From positions 62,001 through 126,000 of the forward strand of contig NZ_CAKLPX010000002.1 in the NCBI RefSeq assembly GCF_923077115.1: a stretch of 64,000 nucleotides of DNA, written 5' to 3'. The notes below the pieces were generated by a model. That model made no database searches and was not told where the DNA came from. It saw nothing but the letters and a program-made list of their open reading frames with translations. The stretch comes from Sinobacterium norvegicum. Lineage in GTDB: Bacteria; Pseudomonadota; Gammaproteobacteria; Pseudomonadales; Sinobacteriaceae. Made by a program: the position numbers and the translations under genes. Shown here in pieces: positions 52,694 to 62,486 of this stretch (the stretch's first letter is position 1; each line of letters begins with the position of its first letter).

Positions 52694-53788
52694 TTAGTCA
52701 CTGAGGCAGGCTGAGAGCTGATTTTTACCGGCTTGTTTGGCCTTGTACAGTTGTTCATCGGCTCGTTTTAATAACAGCGACTTGGTGGCGTTTGCTTCAC
52801 TGACTGTGACGCCGATACTCAACGAAACTTGGGCCTGTGCGCAGATATTATGTTGGCTGATATGACGGTTAAAGGCCTTGCGAATATTATTCAGCGCCGT
52901 GTTTGCACCCGCTGCATTGGTCTTCTTTAAAATAACAACAAACTCATCGCCTCCGAGCCTGGCGCAGAAATCGTGATGGGATAGTTGTTGCTTGATGATA
53001 TTCGCAATATCAATTAACAGGTCGTCACCCACAGCATGACCATAATCGTCATTAATATCTTTGAAACCATCGATGTCTACCATGGCGACATAGAATAATT
53101 GACCGTCATTTTGTTGCAAAGCCTCGGTCAAAAAAAGGTCAGCCATGCGACGATTAGCCAGGCCGGTAAGGGCATCGAACAGGGCCATTTCTCTTAACTG
53201 GAGTCGTAGCCTAATGTTCTCGCTGCGGTGGCGTTTAAGTCGCTCAAGTACGGTGGCGCCGTAACACCAGAATGTCAATTGCGGCATCAGTAACCAAAAC
53301 TCATATTCTAACGACAGCCCTCTCCCCTTGTTGATCAGCAGCGCTACGGTAGCCAGATAACAGCAGGCGGTAAAGCTGCTCAATAAGAATGCCTGTTTAA
53401 ACCCCAGCAGTCCTGCGCCAAATAATAGGACGGCAAACCAGCCGGCCAGCACCAATACGCGCAGTTCTGGTGCTATGTAAATATACAGGCAAATCAGTAG
53501 GCTAGAGCACATGGCGGGAAGAATCAAAAAATGTGGATCGATGCTTCGTGTGTGCTGATCCAGTCCAAAGTGGACGCTGAGCCAGAGACAGAACCAGACG
53601 AGAATGGTAATGCCGAAGGCAAAAAGCCAGGTGTTGGTCGTCATGTTAATCGCATGATAAAAGACAAAGGGTATGCTGACGAATAGTATTAATAAAAAGC
53701 CGGCGCAGGCGATCAGAATCGAACGCTTTCGTGATTTTTTTTTGGTTGCCTCATCGGTGTTGACCAAGGGCCCGAGTAAATCTTCCAT
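52694..53788 (-). CDS. Membrane-bound diguanylate cyclase (GGDEF)
   Basis: The 364-residue protein has about six N-terminal membrane helices (residues 25-185) and a cytosolic C-terminal GGDEF domain (about 205-360) with active site ARLGGDEFVVIL and the conserved FDALTGLANRRMADLFLTEA, DIDGFKDINDDYGHAVGD and SLSIGVTV. It makes cyclic di-GMP. The inhibitory I-site R-x-x-D five residues before GGDEF reads SHHD, so product inhibition is probably weak. The membrane part resembles 7TM-like sensors without a known ligand. It stands alone. Confidence 0.9.
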   Translation of the reverse strand: MEDLLGPLVNTDEATKKKSRKRSILIACAGFLLILFVSIPFVFYHAINMTTNTWLFAFGITILVWFCLWLSVHFGLDQHTRSIDPHFLILPAMCSSLLICLYIYIAPELRVLVLAGWFAVLLFGAGLLGFKQAFLLSSFTACCYLATVALLINKGRGLSLEYEFWLLMPQLTFWCYGATVLERLKRHRSENIRLRLQLREMALFDALTGLANRRMADLFLTEALQQNDGQLFYVAMVDIDGFKDINDDYGHAVGDDLLIDIANIIKQQLSHHDFCARLGGDEFVVILKKTNAAGANTALNNIRKAFNRHISQHNICAQAQVSLSIGVTVSEANATKSLLLKRADEQLYKAKQAGKNQLSACLSD

Positions 53789-53957
53789 GATTTCTTATTC
53801 AGCCTGCAGGGTATTCGCTACCCAAATTTTTTTGCTTTTTTAAGTTGCCGGCAAGATACCGTAAAGCTTCAACTGTAAGTAGTAGTGACAGATAGAATAT
53901 TTAAAATTTTGTAAAACTGTGAGCCAGTACGCCCGTTGATACGCCTTTCGCCAATAG

Positions 53958-54290
53958 TTAGGCAAGCCATCTTTTTCTTGTGATCATTATTATTAGCATA
54001 ATACCAATAGTGTTAGCCAGTAGATCGTATGCTGACATCACTCGGCCGGGGATGAATGATTGGGCGAACTCGATCGTGCCGCCAAATATAAAAACGGCAA
54101 AACAGAGCCAGTAAAACTGTTTTACATTGTTGGCTAAGGGGTAGCTCAGAGCAGTAAAAAAGGCATAGAGGATAATGTGGAAAACCTTGTCCCAGGATTC
54201 GACGGTATGGCTGTTCACCGGTGTAAGCGATAGCAAGATGATAAATAAGGCGAACAGTAAAGTTGCGCAGGTTGTTATCTTTTTATCCAT
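53958..54290 (-). CDS. VanZ-like family membrane protein
   Basis: The 110-residue protein has four membrane helices, with WDKVFHIILYAFFTALSYPL, YWLCFAVFIFGGTIEFAQSF and SAYDLLANTIGIMLIIMI: the typical VanZ arrangement with the conserved EFAQ and PGR..SxxDLLAN motifs. VanZ-like proteins are small inner-membrane proteins, mostly of unknown function. I chose the ATG at 54290; a GTG at 54305 would overlap the phosphatase stop (TAGTG) and cannot be excluded. It follows the tyrosine-phosphatase gene closely. Confidence 0.82.
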   Translation of the reverse strand: MDKKITTCATLLFALFIILLSLTPVNSHTVESWDKVFHIILYAFFTALSYPLANNVKQFYWLCFAVFIFGGTIEFAQSFIPGRVMSAYDLLANTIGIMLIIMITRKRWLA

Positions 54291-54304
54291 ACCGTGCCGC
54301 ACCA

Positions 54305-55228
54305 CTATTGCGGAGCCAGTAAATTGTCGCGTAGTTTCTGTCTCACCTCTGGGGTGACGCCCAGGCCTTTAACCAAGTAGTTATCCATGCTGCCGTACTG
54401 CTGATTAATGGTGTCGAATGCCGCCTGTAGATATTGCGCCTCGACACCGAGCAGCGGCCTGACCTGATCGGCAGAGGTGCGGAATAAGCTGGCAATACGG
54501 ATCATCCATATACGACTGTTAATAACATCCTCGGTGTATTGGTTGGTCAGCAGGAAGTCTTTCTTGACGGTGGCCTCAGGAACACCGACGGCAATGAGCG
54601 CCATCGCCGCGGCAAAGCCTGTGCGGTCTTTGCCCGCCGTACAGTGGAAGACCATGGGGAGGTTGTCGGCATTGGTCAGGCTGTGAATAAAGCCTTTAAA
54701 TTCTGGCGTGAATTTATTGACGAAGGCTTTGTTGGCGTCGACCAGCATGGCGGCAAAGTCGTTGTCGCCAAAGGTGCCATCGGTGATTTGTGCCTGCATG
54801 GCATGGATGTCGGTGCCCTCGACGGTGATTTTTCGGATTACCAATTTGGTGCCATCGGGGACGCGGTCGGGTTCAGCCTGGCGCTCAATGTCGGAGCGAA
54901 AGTCGACAATTTGCTGTAAATGTAGGCGCTGCAGATAGTGCAGATCTTCATCGGTTAACTGCCCCAGTGAATCGGAGCGATACAGTTTACCCCACTGTAC
55001 CTCGCGCCCGTCTGTTGTTTGGTAGCCGCCGAGATCGCGGAAGTTACTGGCCTCTTGCAGCGGTAGCCTGCGGAAAGCCTCACGTTGACCTGCAGGCAGC
55101 TCGCTGGGAATTGCACGTTGGTTTGCCGGCTTGTCAGCCTCGGTGCCGCCACAGCCAGTCAGTATGATCAACATGGCAAGGGTGATTGCGGTGCAGAGGA
55201 GGCGTTTAGTGCGCTGGAGTGAACTCAT
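54305..55228 (-). CDS. Tyrosine-phosphatase-like lipoprotein
   Basis: The 307-residue protein has a lipoprotein signal, LLCTAITLAMLIILTGC with lipobox Cys about residue 26. The PTP domain (Y_phosphatase3) has NFRDLGGYQTTDGREVQWGK and catalytic P-loop HCTAGKDRTGFAAAMA. The Cys and Arg required for phosphoester cleavage are present. It should act outside the inner membrane on protein or lipid phosphates, similar to secreted phosphatases of other bacteria. It sits beside a VanZ-like gene on the same strand. Confidence 0.87.
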   Translation of the reverse strand: MSSLQRTKRLLCTAITLAMLIILTGCGGTEADKPANQRAIPSELPAGQREAFRRLPLQEASNFRDLGGYQTTDGREVQWGKLYRSDSLGQLTDEDLHYLQRLHLQQIVDFRSDIERQAEPDRVPDGTKLVIRKITVEGTDIHAMQAQITDGTFGDNDFAAMLVDANKAFVNKFTPEFKGFIHSLTNADNLPMVFHCTAGKDRTGFAAAMALIAVGVPEATVKKDFLLTNQYTEDVINSRIWMIRIASLFRTSADQVRPLLGVEAQYLQAAFDTINQQYGSMDNYLVKGLGVTPEVRQKLRDNLLAPQ

Positions 55229-55336
55229 CTTTTTAACCTGCCGTATTTATTCTTACTCACCATTGTTAATAAACGTATGGTGTACGGCAAGTGAAAATTA
55301 TGTCACTCGCTGGCAGCGCTGTTAATAGATTGAATT

Positions 55337-55906
55337 CTAAGGATTCTTTTTGACCAACTGCGACACGTCATGTTGTATGGTTGCCAGTGACTGCTCGATA
55401 TCATCGATATGGTATTGCTGACCAATGGTAATGGTCTTGGTTTGATAATTCATCGTGGCGACAAATACCGGCACATCGGCGGCCTTGGCAATATGCAAAA
55501 AGCCGGTTTTCCAGTGGCTGACTTGGCTGCGGGTGCCCTCGGGGGCGACGGCTAATATCAGTTGCTGATGACTGGCAAAGGCCTCAGTCATTTGCTCGAC
55601 GATACCGTTGGTTTGGCTGCGATCTATCGGTATGCCGCCGAGGCCACGGAACAGCCAACCCCAGTAGGGCTTAAACAGGCTGGCCTTGCCGAGATAACGA
55701 ATACGCAAACCCAGAGCTAGCACGATGCAGATAGCAATCGGGAAGTCCCAGTTGGAAGTATGAGGTGCGAAGGCAATAACTGCCTTGGGCTGGTCGGGCA
55801 ACGTGCCTTTAAGACGCCAGCCACAGACTTTGAAAAGGCTGCGGAAGAACCAACGTGACAATCGATTGCCCTGGCTGGGGACAGAGGGGGGGAGTTGATA
55901 AGACAT
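55337..55906 (-). CDS. Lysophospholipid acyltransferase family protein
   Basis: The 189-residue protein has the acyltransferase motifs FAPHTSNWDFPI (the H-x4-D motif), LGGIPIDRS, APEGTRS and the closing PVFVATMN. It belongs to the short PlsC-like group, smaller than typical PlsC, so it may acylate a non-glycerol acceptor. No membrane helix is strongly predicted except around residues 55-75. It is a single gene between the phosphatase gene and argH. Confidence 0.87.
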   Translation of the reverse strand: MSYQLPPSVPSQGNRLSRWFFRSLFKVCGWRLKGTLPDQPKAVIAFAPHTSNWDFPIAICIVLALGLRIRYLGKASLFKPYWGWLFRGLGGIPIDRSQTNGIVEQMTEAFASHQQLILAVAPEGTRSQVSHWKTGFLHIAKAADVPVFVATMNYQTKTITIGQQYHIDDIEQSLATIQHDVSQLVKKNP

Positions 55907-55979
55907 GGGTTCAACTTCTTATTATGTGGATAATCGCCGAGCCAGGGCTCGGCGATTATCGGGAGCAATAGCGCGTGGT

Positions 55980-57374
55980 TTAACGCTGCGCTAGAAAGGT
56001 TTTAGCACGGGCGACGGCTGCGCGTACCTGATTGGGTGCTGTGCCGCCTATATGGTCACGGGCGGCGACGGAGCCTTCGAGTGTTAACACATCAAAGACG
56101 TCGCTCTGAATAGTATCGGAGAACACCTGAAGCTCTTCGAGTGTCATATCAGACAAGTCTTTGCCGCTCTCGAGGCCATAGGCAACGGATTTACCGACCA
56201 CTTCATGGGCGTCGCGGAACGGCATACCTTTTACCACCAGGTAATCGGCCAAGTCGGTAGCGGTAGAGAAACCGCGCTTGGCTGCCTCGTACATCGACTC
56301 TTTCTTCGAGGTAATGGCGGGGATCATATCGGCAAAAGCGCGCAGGCTGTCGCGAACGGTATCGACGGCGTCAAACAGCGGCTCCTTGTCTTCCTGGTTA
56401 TCCTTGTTATAGGCCAGTGGCTGCGATTTCATCAGCGTTAGCAGGCAGATTAGATGACCGTTGACGCGGCCGGTTTTACCGCGGACCAGCTCGGGCACAT
56501 CGGGGTTTTTCTTCTGGGGCATAATCGATGAGCCGGTGCAGAAGCGGTCGGGCAGGTCGATAAAGTTAAACTGAGCACTGGTCCAGAGGACGAGTTCTTC
56601 GCTGGCACGTGACAGGTGAGTCATTAACATGCTGGCAAAGGCGCAGAATTCAATGGCGAAGTCTCGGTCTGATACCGAATCCAGTGAGTTCTCGGTCGGC
56701 TTATCAAAGCCCAGCAGCTGTGCCGTCAAATCACGCTGAATAGGGTAGGTGGTACCGGCCAAGGCGGCGGCGCCGAGGGGCGATTGATTCATCCGCTTGC
56801 GGCAGTCCATCAGGCGGCTGTAGTCGCGCTGGAGCATCTCAAACCAAGCCAATAAGTGATGACCAAAGGTCACTGGTTGAGCGGTTTGTAGATGGGTAAA
56901 ACCTGGCATGATGGTGTCGGCTTCGCGCTCGGCTATGAATAACAGGCCTTCCTGCAGTCGTGTGAGCTCCTTGGCGATGATATCGATTTCATCGCGCAGA
57001 AAAAGTCTGATATCGGTGGCAACCTGGTCGTTGCGTGAACGCCCGGTATGCAGTTTCTTACCGGTGATACCAATTTTGGCGGTCAGTGCCGCCTCGATAT
57101 TCATGTGGACGTCTTCGAGTTCGATAGACCACTCAAAGGTGCCGGCTTCGATATCGGCTGTTACTTCTGCCAGGCCTTGATGAATGGCGTCGCGCTCTTC
57201 AACGGTTAAGACACCGGCCTGTTCAAGCATGGTGGCGTGAGCAATAGAGCCCTGGATATCCTGCTTATACATGCGCTGATCAAAGTTGACAGAGGCGGTA
57301 TAGCGGGCGACGAAGGCGTCGGTTGGCTCGCTGAAGCGGCCGCCCCATTGCTGGTTGGTTTTTTGGTCAGTCAT
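55980..57374 (-). CDS. argH: Argininosuccinate lyase
   Basis: The 464-residue enzyme cleaves argininosuccinate to arginine and fumarate, the last arginine-biosynthesis step. It starts [20 protein letters not shown]; the family signature [12 protein letters not shown] is near residue 285 with the catalytic Ser, and the [13 protein letters not shown] segment is near residue 110. The ATG at 57374 fits homologues. It is divergent from algZ, an order also seen in Pseudomonas. Confidence 0.96.
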   Translation of the reverse strand: MTDQKTNQQWGGRFSEPTDAFVARYTASVNFDQRMYKQDIQGSIAHATMLEQAGVLTVEERDAIHQGLAEVTADIEAGTFEWSIELEDVHMNIEAALTAKIGITGKKLHTGRSRNDQVATDIRLFLRDEIDIIAKELTRLQEGLLFIAEREADTIMPGFTHLQTAQPVTFGHHLLAWFEMLQRDYSRLMDCRKRMNQSPLGAAALAGTTYPIQRDLTAQLLGFDKPTENSLDSVSDRDFAIEFCAFASMLMTHLSRASEELVLWTSAQFNFIDLPDRFCTGSSIMPQKKNPDVPELVRGKTGRVNGHLICLLTLMKSQPLAYNKDNQEDKEPLFDAVDTVRDSLRAFADMIPAITSKKESMYEAAKRGFSTATDLADYLVVKGMPFRDAHEVVGKSVAYGLESGKDLSDMTLEELQVFSDTIQSDVFDVLTLEGSVAARDHIGGTAPNQVRAAVARAKTFLAQR

Positions 57375-57552
57375 AACAGTTATTAACCTTGTTGAGTCCA
57401 ATATCGTTTGGCGGCGATTATAGCAGCCGTCGGCCTCTATCGGCTACCTCGGCTAAGCTTGTCGCATAATGCTAGTCTAAGTGTTTAATAGCGCTGACAA
57501 ACTTATACAGCAGAGAGTTGCTGCTGAAGATGGATACGGGCACACTTAGCGG

Positions 57553-58632
57553 ATGAATAGTGAAAATCATAACAGCCACAACGACGATAATTTTTTTATT
57601 CCTCGTTTTGACCGTAATTCCAGTGTTGCTCTGCTGGTCATTGTCGCCGAATTACTGGCGTTGGTGCTGGCTGTGCTCAACTCAGGGCTGCAACAATTTA
57701 GCTGGGAATGGCTGGGTATCATCTCGTTTTATGTGCAGTGGGTGGTGCTGTTAAGTGCCGCTGCACTGCAGCGTTTGAGGGCTTTTTTCTGTCGTATAGC
57801 CCTGGCTAAAGCCGCGGCGTTGAGCTATGCACTGGTATTGTTTATTACCGCCTTTGTCAGTGTTGTCGGGCAAACACTGTGGCTGCATGTGGATTTTATG
57901 CAAAGTGTCGACAGCCACTGGCGACTGTTTCAGCATCTGCTGGTGGCGGCGGTGCTGTTTGGTATTACCTGGCGCTATTTCTACATCCAATTTCTCTTGC
58001 GCCGACAACAACAGGCGCGGCTAATGGCTAAAATTGATGCGCTACAGGCGAGAATACAGCCGCATTTCTTGTTTAATTCGATGAACAGTATTGCCAGTTT
58101 AATCAGTATTGACCCTGTCGCTGCGGAGCAGGCGGTGGAAGATTTGTGTGATTTGTTTCGCGCCAGCCTTAATCATTCTTCGGTGCTGGTGGCGCTGGAG
58201 GACGAGCTGGCACTGTGCCGGGGCTATTTGCGCATCGAAGGGTTGCGTATGGGCGACCGCCTGAGTGTCGATTGGCAGTTACAGCAACTGCCTATTGATG
58301 GTTTGAGAATACCGGCGCTCTGCCTACAGCCATTGATTGAAAACGCTGTTTATCACGGTATTTCGCCCTTGGCAGAGGGGGGCTGCATTACTGTCCGTGG
58401 CGAGCAGCAGGGGGATGTTTGTTGTTTTACCATTACCAACCCTATTGCCAGCAGCAGCGAGCCTTGGCAGGAAGGGCATCAGATGGCAGTCGAGAATATT
58501 CGCAGCCGCCTGCGGGCTATATACGGTGATCGTGGCCGCTTGGTGCTGCAGCAGCATTCAGATGTTTTTACCGCCGTACTGACGCTGCCAATCGCCGGGG
58601 AATCCCTGTCATCTGGAGGTCGAGATGGATAA
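57553..58632 (+). CDS. algZ: AlgZ/FimS-type sensor histidine kinase
   Basis: The 359-residue kinase has four to five membrane helices (residues 25-150) and a LytS-type His_kinase domain with ARIQPHFLFNSMNSIASLI, where the His in QPHFLFN is the likely phospho-site. The ATP-binding part has ALCLQPLIENAVYHG. In Pseudomonas AlgZ/FimS acts with AlgR in alginate, twitching and virulence control. It overlaps algR by eight bases and follows the argH start divergently. Confidence 0.92.
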   Translation: MNSENHNSHNDDNFFIPRFDRNSSVALLVIVAELLALVLAVLNSGLQQFSWEWLGIISFYVQWVVLLSAAALQRLRAFFCRIALAKAAALSYALVLFITAFVSVVGQTLWLHVDFMQSVDSHWRLFQHLLVAAVLFGITWRYFYIQFLLRRQQQARLMAKIDALQARIQPHFLFNSMNSIASLISIDPVAAEQAVEDLCDLFRASLNHSSVLVALEDELALCRGYLRIEGLRMGDRLSVDWQLQQLPIDGLRIPALCLQPLIENAVYHGISPLAEGGCITVRGEQQGDVCCFTITNPIASSSEPWQEGHQMAVENIRSRLRAIYGDRGRLVLQQHSDVFTAVLTLPIAGESLSSGGRDG

Positions 58633-59362
58633 AAATGTTGTCGTTGTCGATGATGAACCGCTGGCCAGGCTGCGCCTGCAAAAACTGCTGGCGAACTGTG
58701 ACGGCTTTTACTGCGGTGGTGAGGCTGAAAATGGCGATCAGGCATTGGCATTGGTTGCTCAGCAGAGCCCTGATGTTGTGCTGCTCGATGTTCGAATGCC
58801 GGGGGACAGTGGTATTGAGGTTGCCAAACAGTTAGCGCAACTGAACTCGCCACCGGCGGTTATCTTCTGTACCGCCTACGGTGAATATGCGCTAGAGGCG
58901 TTCGATTCCAGCGCCGCCGCCTATCTGTTGAAACCGGTGAAGAAAGAAAAGTTAATCGAGGCGTTACATCGGGTTGGTCGATTAACACAGGCCCAGCAAA
59001 CGGAGCTGCAGTCGCAGCGAGGGCATGGTATCCGCCGCAATATTAGTATTAAACACCAGGGTGATATTGGGCTGGTAGCCATCGAAGATATTCGTTATTT
59101 CGTCGCGGATCAGAAATACGTCAGCCTTGGCTACAGCGAAGGCGAGGTACTGATTGACGAGTCGTTAAAAGGGTTGGAGACGGAGTTCCCCGATCATTTT
59201 ATTCGTGTACATCGCAATGCGTTGGCTGGGAAAAGTCATATTGAGAAGCTGGCACGTGGCGATGATGGTCAATACCAACTTTGTCTGCGGGGCGTTGAGC
59301 GGCGGTTGCAGGTGAGCCGCCGCCATGCAGCGGCGGTAAGAGAATTGATTCTGGCGTTATAA
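58625..59362 (+). CDS. algR: AlgR-type LytTR response regulator
   Basis: The 245-residue regulator has a receiver domain with Asp9-Asp10, phospho-acceptor Asp55 in VVLLDVRMPG and conserved Lys in LLKPVKKEKL. A C-terminal LytTR DNA-binding domain (about 140-245) follows, with VAIEDIRYFVADQKYVSLGY and the FIRVHRNALAGKSHIEKL segment. It is partner to the overlapping algZ gene and lies directly upstream of hemC, as in Pseudomonas. Confidence 0.94.
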   Translation: MDKNVVVVDDEPLARLRLQKLLANCDGFYCGGEAENGDQALALVAQQSPDVVLLDVRMPGDSGIEVAKQLAQLNSPPAVIFCTAYGEYALEAFDSSAAAYLLKPVKKEKLIEALHRVGRLTQAQQTELQSQRGHGIRRNISIKHQGDIGLVAIEDIRYFVADQKYVSLGYSEGEVLIDESLKGLETEFPDHFIRVHRNALAGKSHIEKLARGDDGQYQLCLRGVERRLQVSRRHAAAVRELILAL

Positions 59363-59467
59363 GAGGCCGATAAATGTTGCGGTATCAGCGACTTTTGGTC
59401 GTAGCTGGCTTATCATAGTCGCAATTTAATCACGGGCTGATGCCGATAATTTCTGGGTGGTGAACAC

Positions 59468-60403
59468 ATGATTGCACAAACGTTGCGGATAGCGACACGA
59501 AAAAGCCCACTGGCTATGTGGCAGGCCGAATTTATTAAGGCCGAACTCGAGGCGCTGCACCCAAACCTCCGCGTTGAGTTAGTCTCGATGACGACCAAGG
59601 GCGATATTCTACTCGACACGCCGTTGTCGAAGGTTGGCGGCAAGGGCTTGTTTGTTAAAGAGCTGGAATTAGCCATGCTGGAGAATCGAGCGGATATAGC
59701 CGTTCATTCGATGAAAGATGTGCCAATGGAGTTTCCTGAGGGCCTGGGGCTGGCGATTATTTGCCAGCGAGAAGACCCCACCGATGCTTTTGTATCCAAT
59801 CACTATGCCAGCCTTGATGAGTTGCCAGAGGGCAGCCGTGTCGGCACCTCCAGCCTGCGTCGTCAGTGTCAGTTGCGCCGTCTACGGCCAGACCTCACCA
59901 TTATCGATCTGCGCGGCAATGTGAATACCCGTTTGAGAAAACTAGACGACGGTGAATACGATGCGATTATTCTCGCCAGTGCCGGCTTAAAGCGTCTGGA
60001 AATGGCCGATCGTATTCGTCAGTCGCTGCCGGCAGAGGTCAGTCTTCCCGCTGGCGGTCAGGGTGCTGTCGGGGTGGAAGCCCGTCTTGCCGATGAGGAA
60101 ACCATTGCGCTATTGGCGCCGTTGCAACATCGCTATACCGCCGACTGTGTCAGCGCCGAACGGGCGATGAACAAGCATTTGCACGGTGGCTGTCAGGTGC
60201 CGATTGCGTGCTATGCGATTACCGACCCGAATGACAGCAGCAAGCTGTGGATGCGGGGTTTGGTGGGCTCGCCGGATGGCAGCGAATATTTATTTGAAGA
60301 GAAATCGGGCAGTGATCCAGAGCAGCTCGGCATCGATATTGCCGAGGCATTGCTGGCCCGCGGTGCTGGAGAGATTCTAAAAGCCGTCTATGGCGACGAT
60401 TAG
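59468..60403 (+). CDS. hemC: Hydroxymethylbilane synthase
   Basis: The 311-residue enzyme joins four porphobilinogens into hydroxymethylbilane. It shows [45 protein letters not shown] and cofactor Cys242 in [16 protein letters not shown], all intact. It is the first heme gene after algR. Its end overlaps hemD by 14 bases. Confidence 0.97.
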   Translation: MIAQTLRIATRKSPLAMWQAEFIKAELEALHPNLRVELVSMTTKGDILLDTPLSKVGGKGLFVKELELAMLENRADIAVHSMKDVPMEFPEGLGLAIICQREDPTDAFVSNHYASLDELPEGSRVGTSSLRRQCQLRRLRPDLTIIDLRGNVNTRLRKLDDGEYDAIILASAGLKRLEMADRIRQSLPAEVSLPAGGQGAVGVEARLADEETIALLAPLQHRYTADCVSAERAMNKHLHGGCQVPIACYAITDPNDSSKLWMRGLVGSPDGSEYLFEEKSGSDPEQLGIDIAEALLARGAGEILKAVYGDD

Positions 60404-61175
60404 CAGCGAGCAGCCAGTGGCCAAGGTCTTAATCACCCGGCCCGAAGGTCAGGCCGATGGCTTGGCTGACGCTGTGACGGCGGCGGGTTTTGAGGCCAAG
60501 GTCGTGCCGGTGATGGCGATCGATGCGCTCACTGAGCAGCAGCTTCGACCGGCGATCAACGGCGTGCTCGACCTCGATAATTATCAGCATATTATATTTA
60601 TCAGCACCAACGCCGTCCGCTACGGCATGGGTCTGGTCGACCAGTATTGGCCACAGTGGCCAGAACGTGTGCGATGGCATGCTATTGGCAAGGCAACAGC
60701 CGAGGCGCTGCAGCGTTTTGACATCGATGCCGAGTTGAATGGCGAAAGCAATAACAGCGAAGCCTTGCTGGCCAATCCATCGCTACAGCAGCTGAGCGGT
60801 CAAAAGGTATTGATTTTCCGAGGTCAGGGCGGCCGTGAGCATCTTGCCGAGGTGTTACGCCAGCGTGGCGCAGCTGTTGATTACGCCGAGGTCTATTGCC
60901 GGCGAGCGGCGATAGAGAATCGCGAATCGTTGCAGCAAGCACTGGCTGAGTCCGTCGATGTCATCGTCGCCGCGAGTGCCGACAGTGTTAAAAATTTACT
61001 GCAATTAGCTGAAAAACAATCAATATTAGAGATACCGCTGGTTGTGCCCAGCGCCCGTGTTGCTATGATTGCAACAACGGCGGGATTTGTACGCGTTTTA
61101 ATCGCGGCCAATGCCGGAAGTGCTGCGGTGATTGCACAGTTGCAATTGCATGTTAGCGGTCAAGCTAACGATTAG
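60390..61175 (+). CDS. hemD: Uroporphyrinogen-III synthase
   Basis: The 261-residue enzyme closes and inverts the D ring of hydroxymethylbilane. It is a poorly conserved family. The visible features are the N-terminal [56 protein letters not shown] and the end [12 protein letters not shown], with the position between hemC and hemX confirming identity. Its ATG overlaps hemC by 14 bases. Confidence 0.93.
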   Translation: MATISSEQPVAKVLITRPEGQADGLADAVTAAGFEAKVVPVMAIDALTEQQLRPAINGVLDLDNYQHIIFISTNAVRYGMGLVDQYWPQWPERVRWHAIGKATAEALQRFDIDAELNGESNNSEALLANPSLQQLSGQKVLIFRGQGGREHLAEVLRQRGAAVDYAEVYCRRAAIENRESLQQALAESVDVIVAASADSVKNLLQLAEKQSILEIPLVVPSARVAMIATTAGFVRVLIAANAGSAAVIAQLQLHVSGQAND

Positions 61176-61220
61176 CAGCACAGCAGCCACCGGCGATTGT
61201 TAACATTAGGAGCCCCATGC

Positions 61221-62486
61221 GTGAGCGATTCCAATAACGATAAGCAAAATAAACCCGAAAACTCTGTCAGCAATGGCGAAGAATTGGTACCCACCTTAAG
61301 TGCTGAAGTTATCGAGCAACCGGCAGAAAAAGCGAGCCCAAAGCAGACGGTGCGGCGCGCAGAGAAAAAATCATCCGCTGGCTTGTTGGCTTTCGCAGCC
61401 CTGTTTATCGCCTTGGTCGCCGTTGCTGGCACCGCTTACTTTGTCGTTAATAATATGACCGAGCAGCAGTTGCTGGAACAGAAATTATCGTCGATGGATG
61501 ATCGCCTACAGGCGGCTTTTAATCGCGCTGATGTGCTGACCCGACAGCTAAAACAGCAGGCTGATGATACCACGGCTACCAGTCGTGAAAGTGCACGCCG
61601 GCTCGACGGTTTTGATGACCAGCTGCAGAGTCAGGGGCGTCGCTTACGAGACTTGGCAACCACCGACCCCCGCGACTGGAAGTTGGCCGAGGTGGAATAT
61701 CTGTCCCGGCTGGCCAACCAGCGCCTGCATATGGGGCGCGATACCAAGGGTTCTCTGGCCTTGTTGGAGACTGGGGACAAAATTTTATACGAGTTAAATG
61801 ATGCGGGCTTATACACAGTACGCCAAGCTTTTAGGCGTGATATTACCAGCCTTAAGGCGGTGGCGCGCTTCGATTTAGAGGGCAGTTTTCAACGCTTGGC
61901 GGCTGTCTCTGATCAGATTAATGAACTTAAATTATACGATGACCCCCGCTTTAAATCGGAGGAGCTCGCCCCCGTTGAAAGTGAGGTAGTCGAGGGTTGG
62001 TGGGCGAAATTTATCAACAAGTTTGAGCGGGCTGCGGACAAGCTATTCTCACTGGTACAAATCCAATCGCGTGATATTGAAATCGAGCCGCTGCCTTCGA
62101 CTTCCGATGCCTTTCTATTGCGTCAGCGACTGTTATTGTTTGCCGACATCGCACAGACCTCGCTGTTGCTTGGTCAACAGCAAATTTTCAGCCAAAGTAT
62201 CGATCGACTGCAGTGGCATATTGAGCGTAATTACCTGACGGATGACCCTAAAACCCAAGTCATCCTCGATGAGCTGAGCCACTTCGATAAACTCGATATC
62301 GTGCCCGAGCTGCCCAATATCAGTGGTTCTGAGCGGGCGATCTCAGCCTTTATTGAGGCCGAGCACCAAATGACGCCGAGCCAGGAGCAGCCGCGTTTAT
62401 CGTTGCCTGTTGATGTTGTGGCGCCGGCGCCAGAGGCTGAAAAGAAATCCGCTGCCGAGGCGATTGATCACGGGGGGAATCGTTAA
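61221..62486 (+). CDS. hemX: HemX family protein
   Basis: The 421-residue protein has a Lys/Glu-rich N-terminal tail, one membrane helix (SSAGLLAFAALFIALVAVAG, about residues 52-75) and a long coiled-coil and helical periplasmic or cytosolic part (LSSMDDRLQAAFNRADVLTR). The EVEYLSRLANQRLHMGRDTK segment is family-typical. HemX is annotated as a uroporphyrin-III C-methyltransferase-like protein, but this gene has no methyltransferase motif and the role is uncertain. The GTG at 61221 has AGGAG upstream. It overlaps hemY by one base. Confidence 0.88.
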   Translation: MSDSNNDKQNKPENSVSNGEELVPTLSAEVIEQPAEKASPKQTVRRAEKKSSAGLLAFAALFIALVAVAGTAYFVVNNMTEQQLLEQKLSSMDDRLQAAFNRADVLTRQLKQQADDTTATSRESARRLDGFDDQLQSQGRRLRDLATTDPRDWKLAEVEYLSRLANQRLHMGRDTKGSLALLETGDKILYELNDAGLYTVRQAFRRDITSLKAVARFDLEGSFQRLAAVSDQINELKLYDDPRFKSEELAPVESEVVEGWWAKFINKFERAADKLFSLVQIQSRDIEIEPLPSTSDAFLLRQRLLLFADIAQTSLLLGQQQIFSQSIDRLQWHIERNYLTDDPKTQVILDELSHFDKLDIVPELPNISGSERAISAFIEAEHQMTPSQEQPRLSLPVDVVAPAPEAEKKSAAEAIDHGGNR

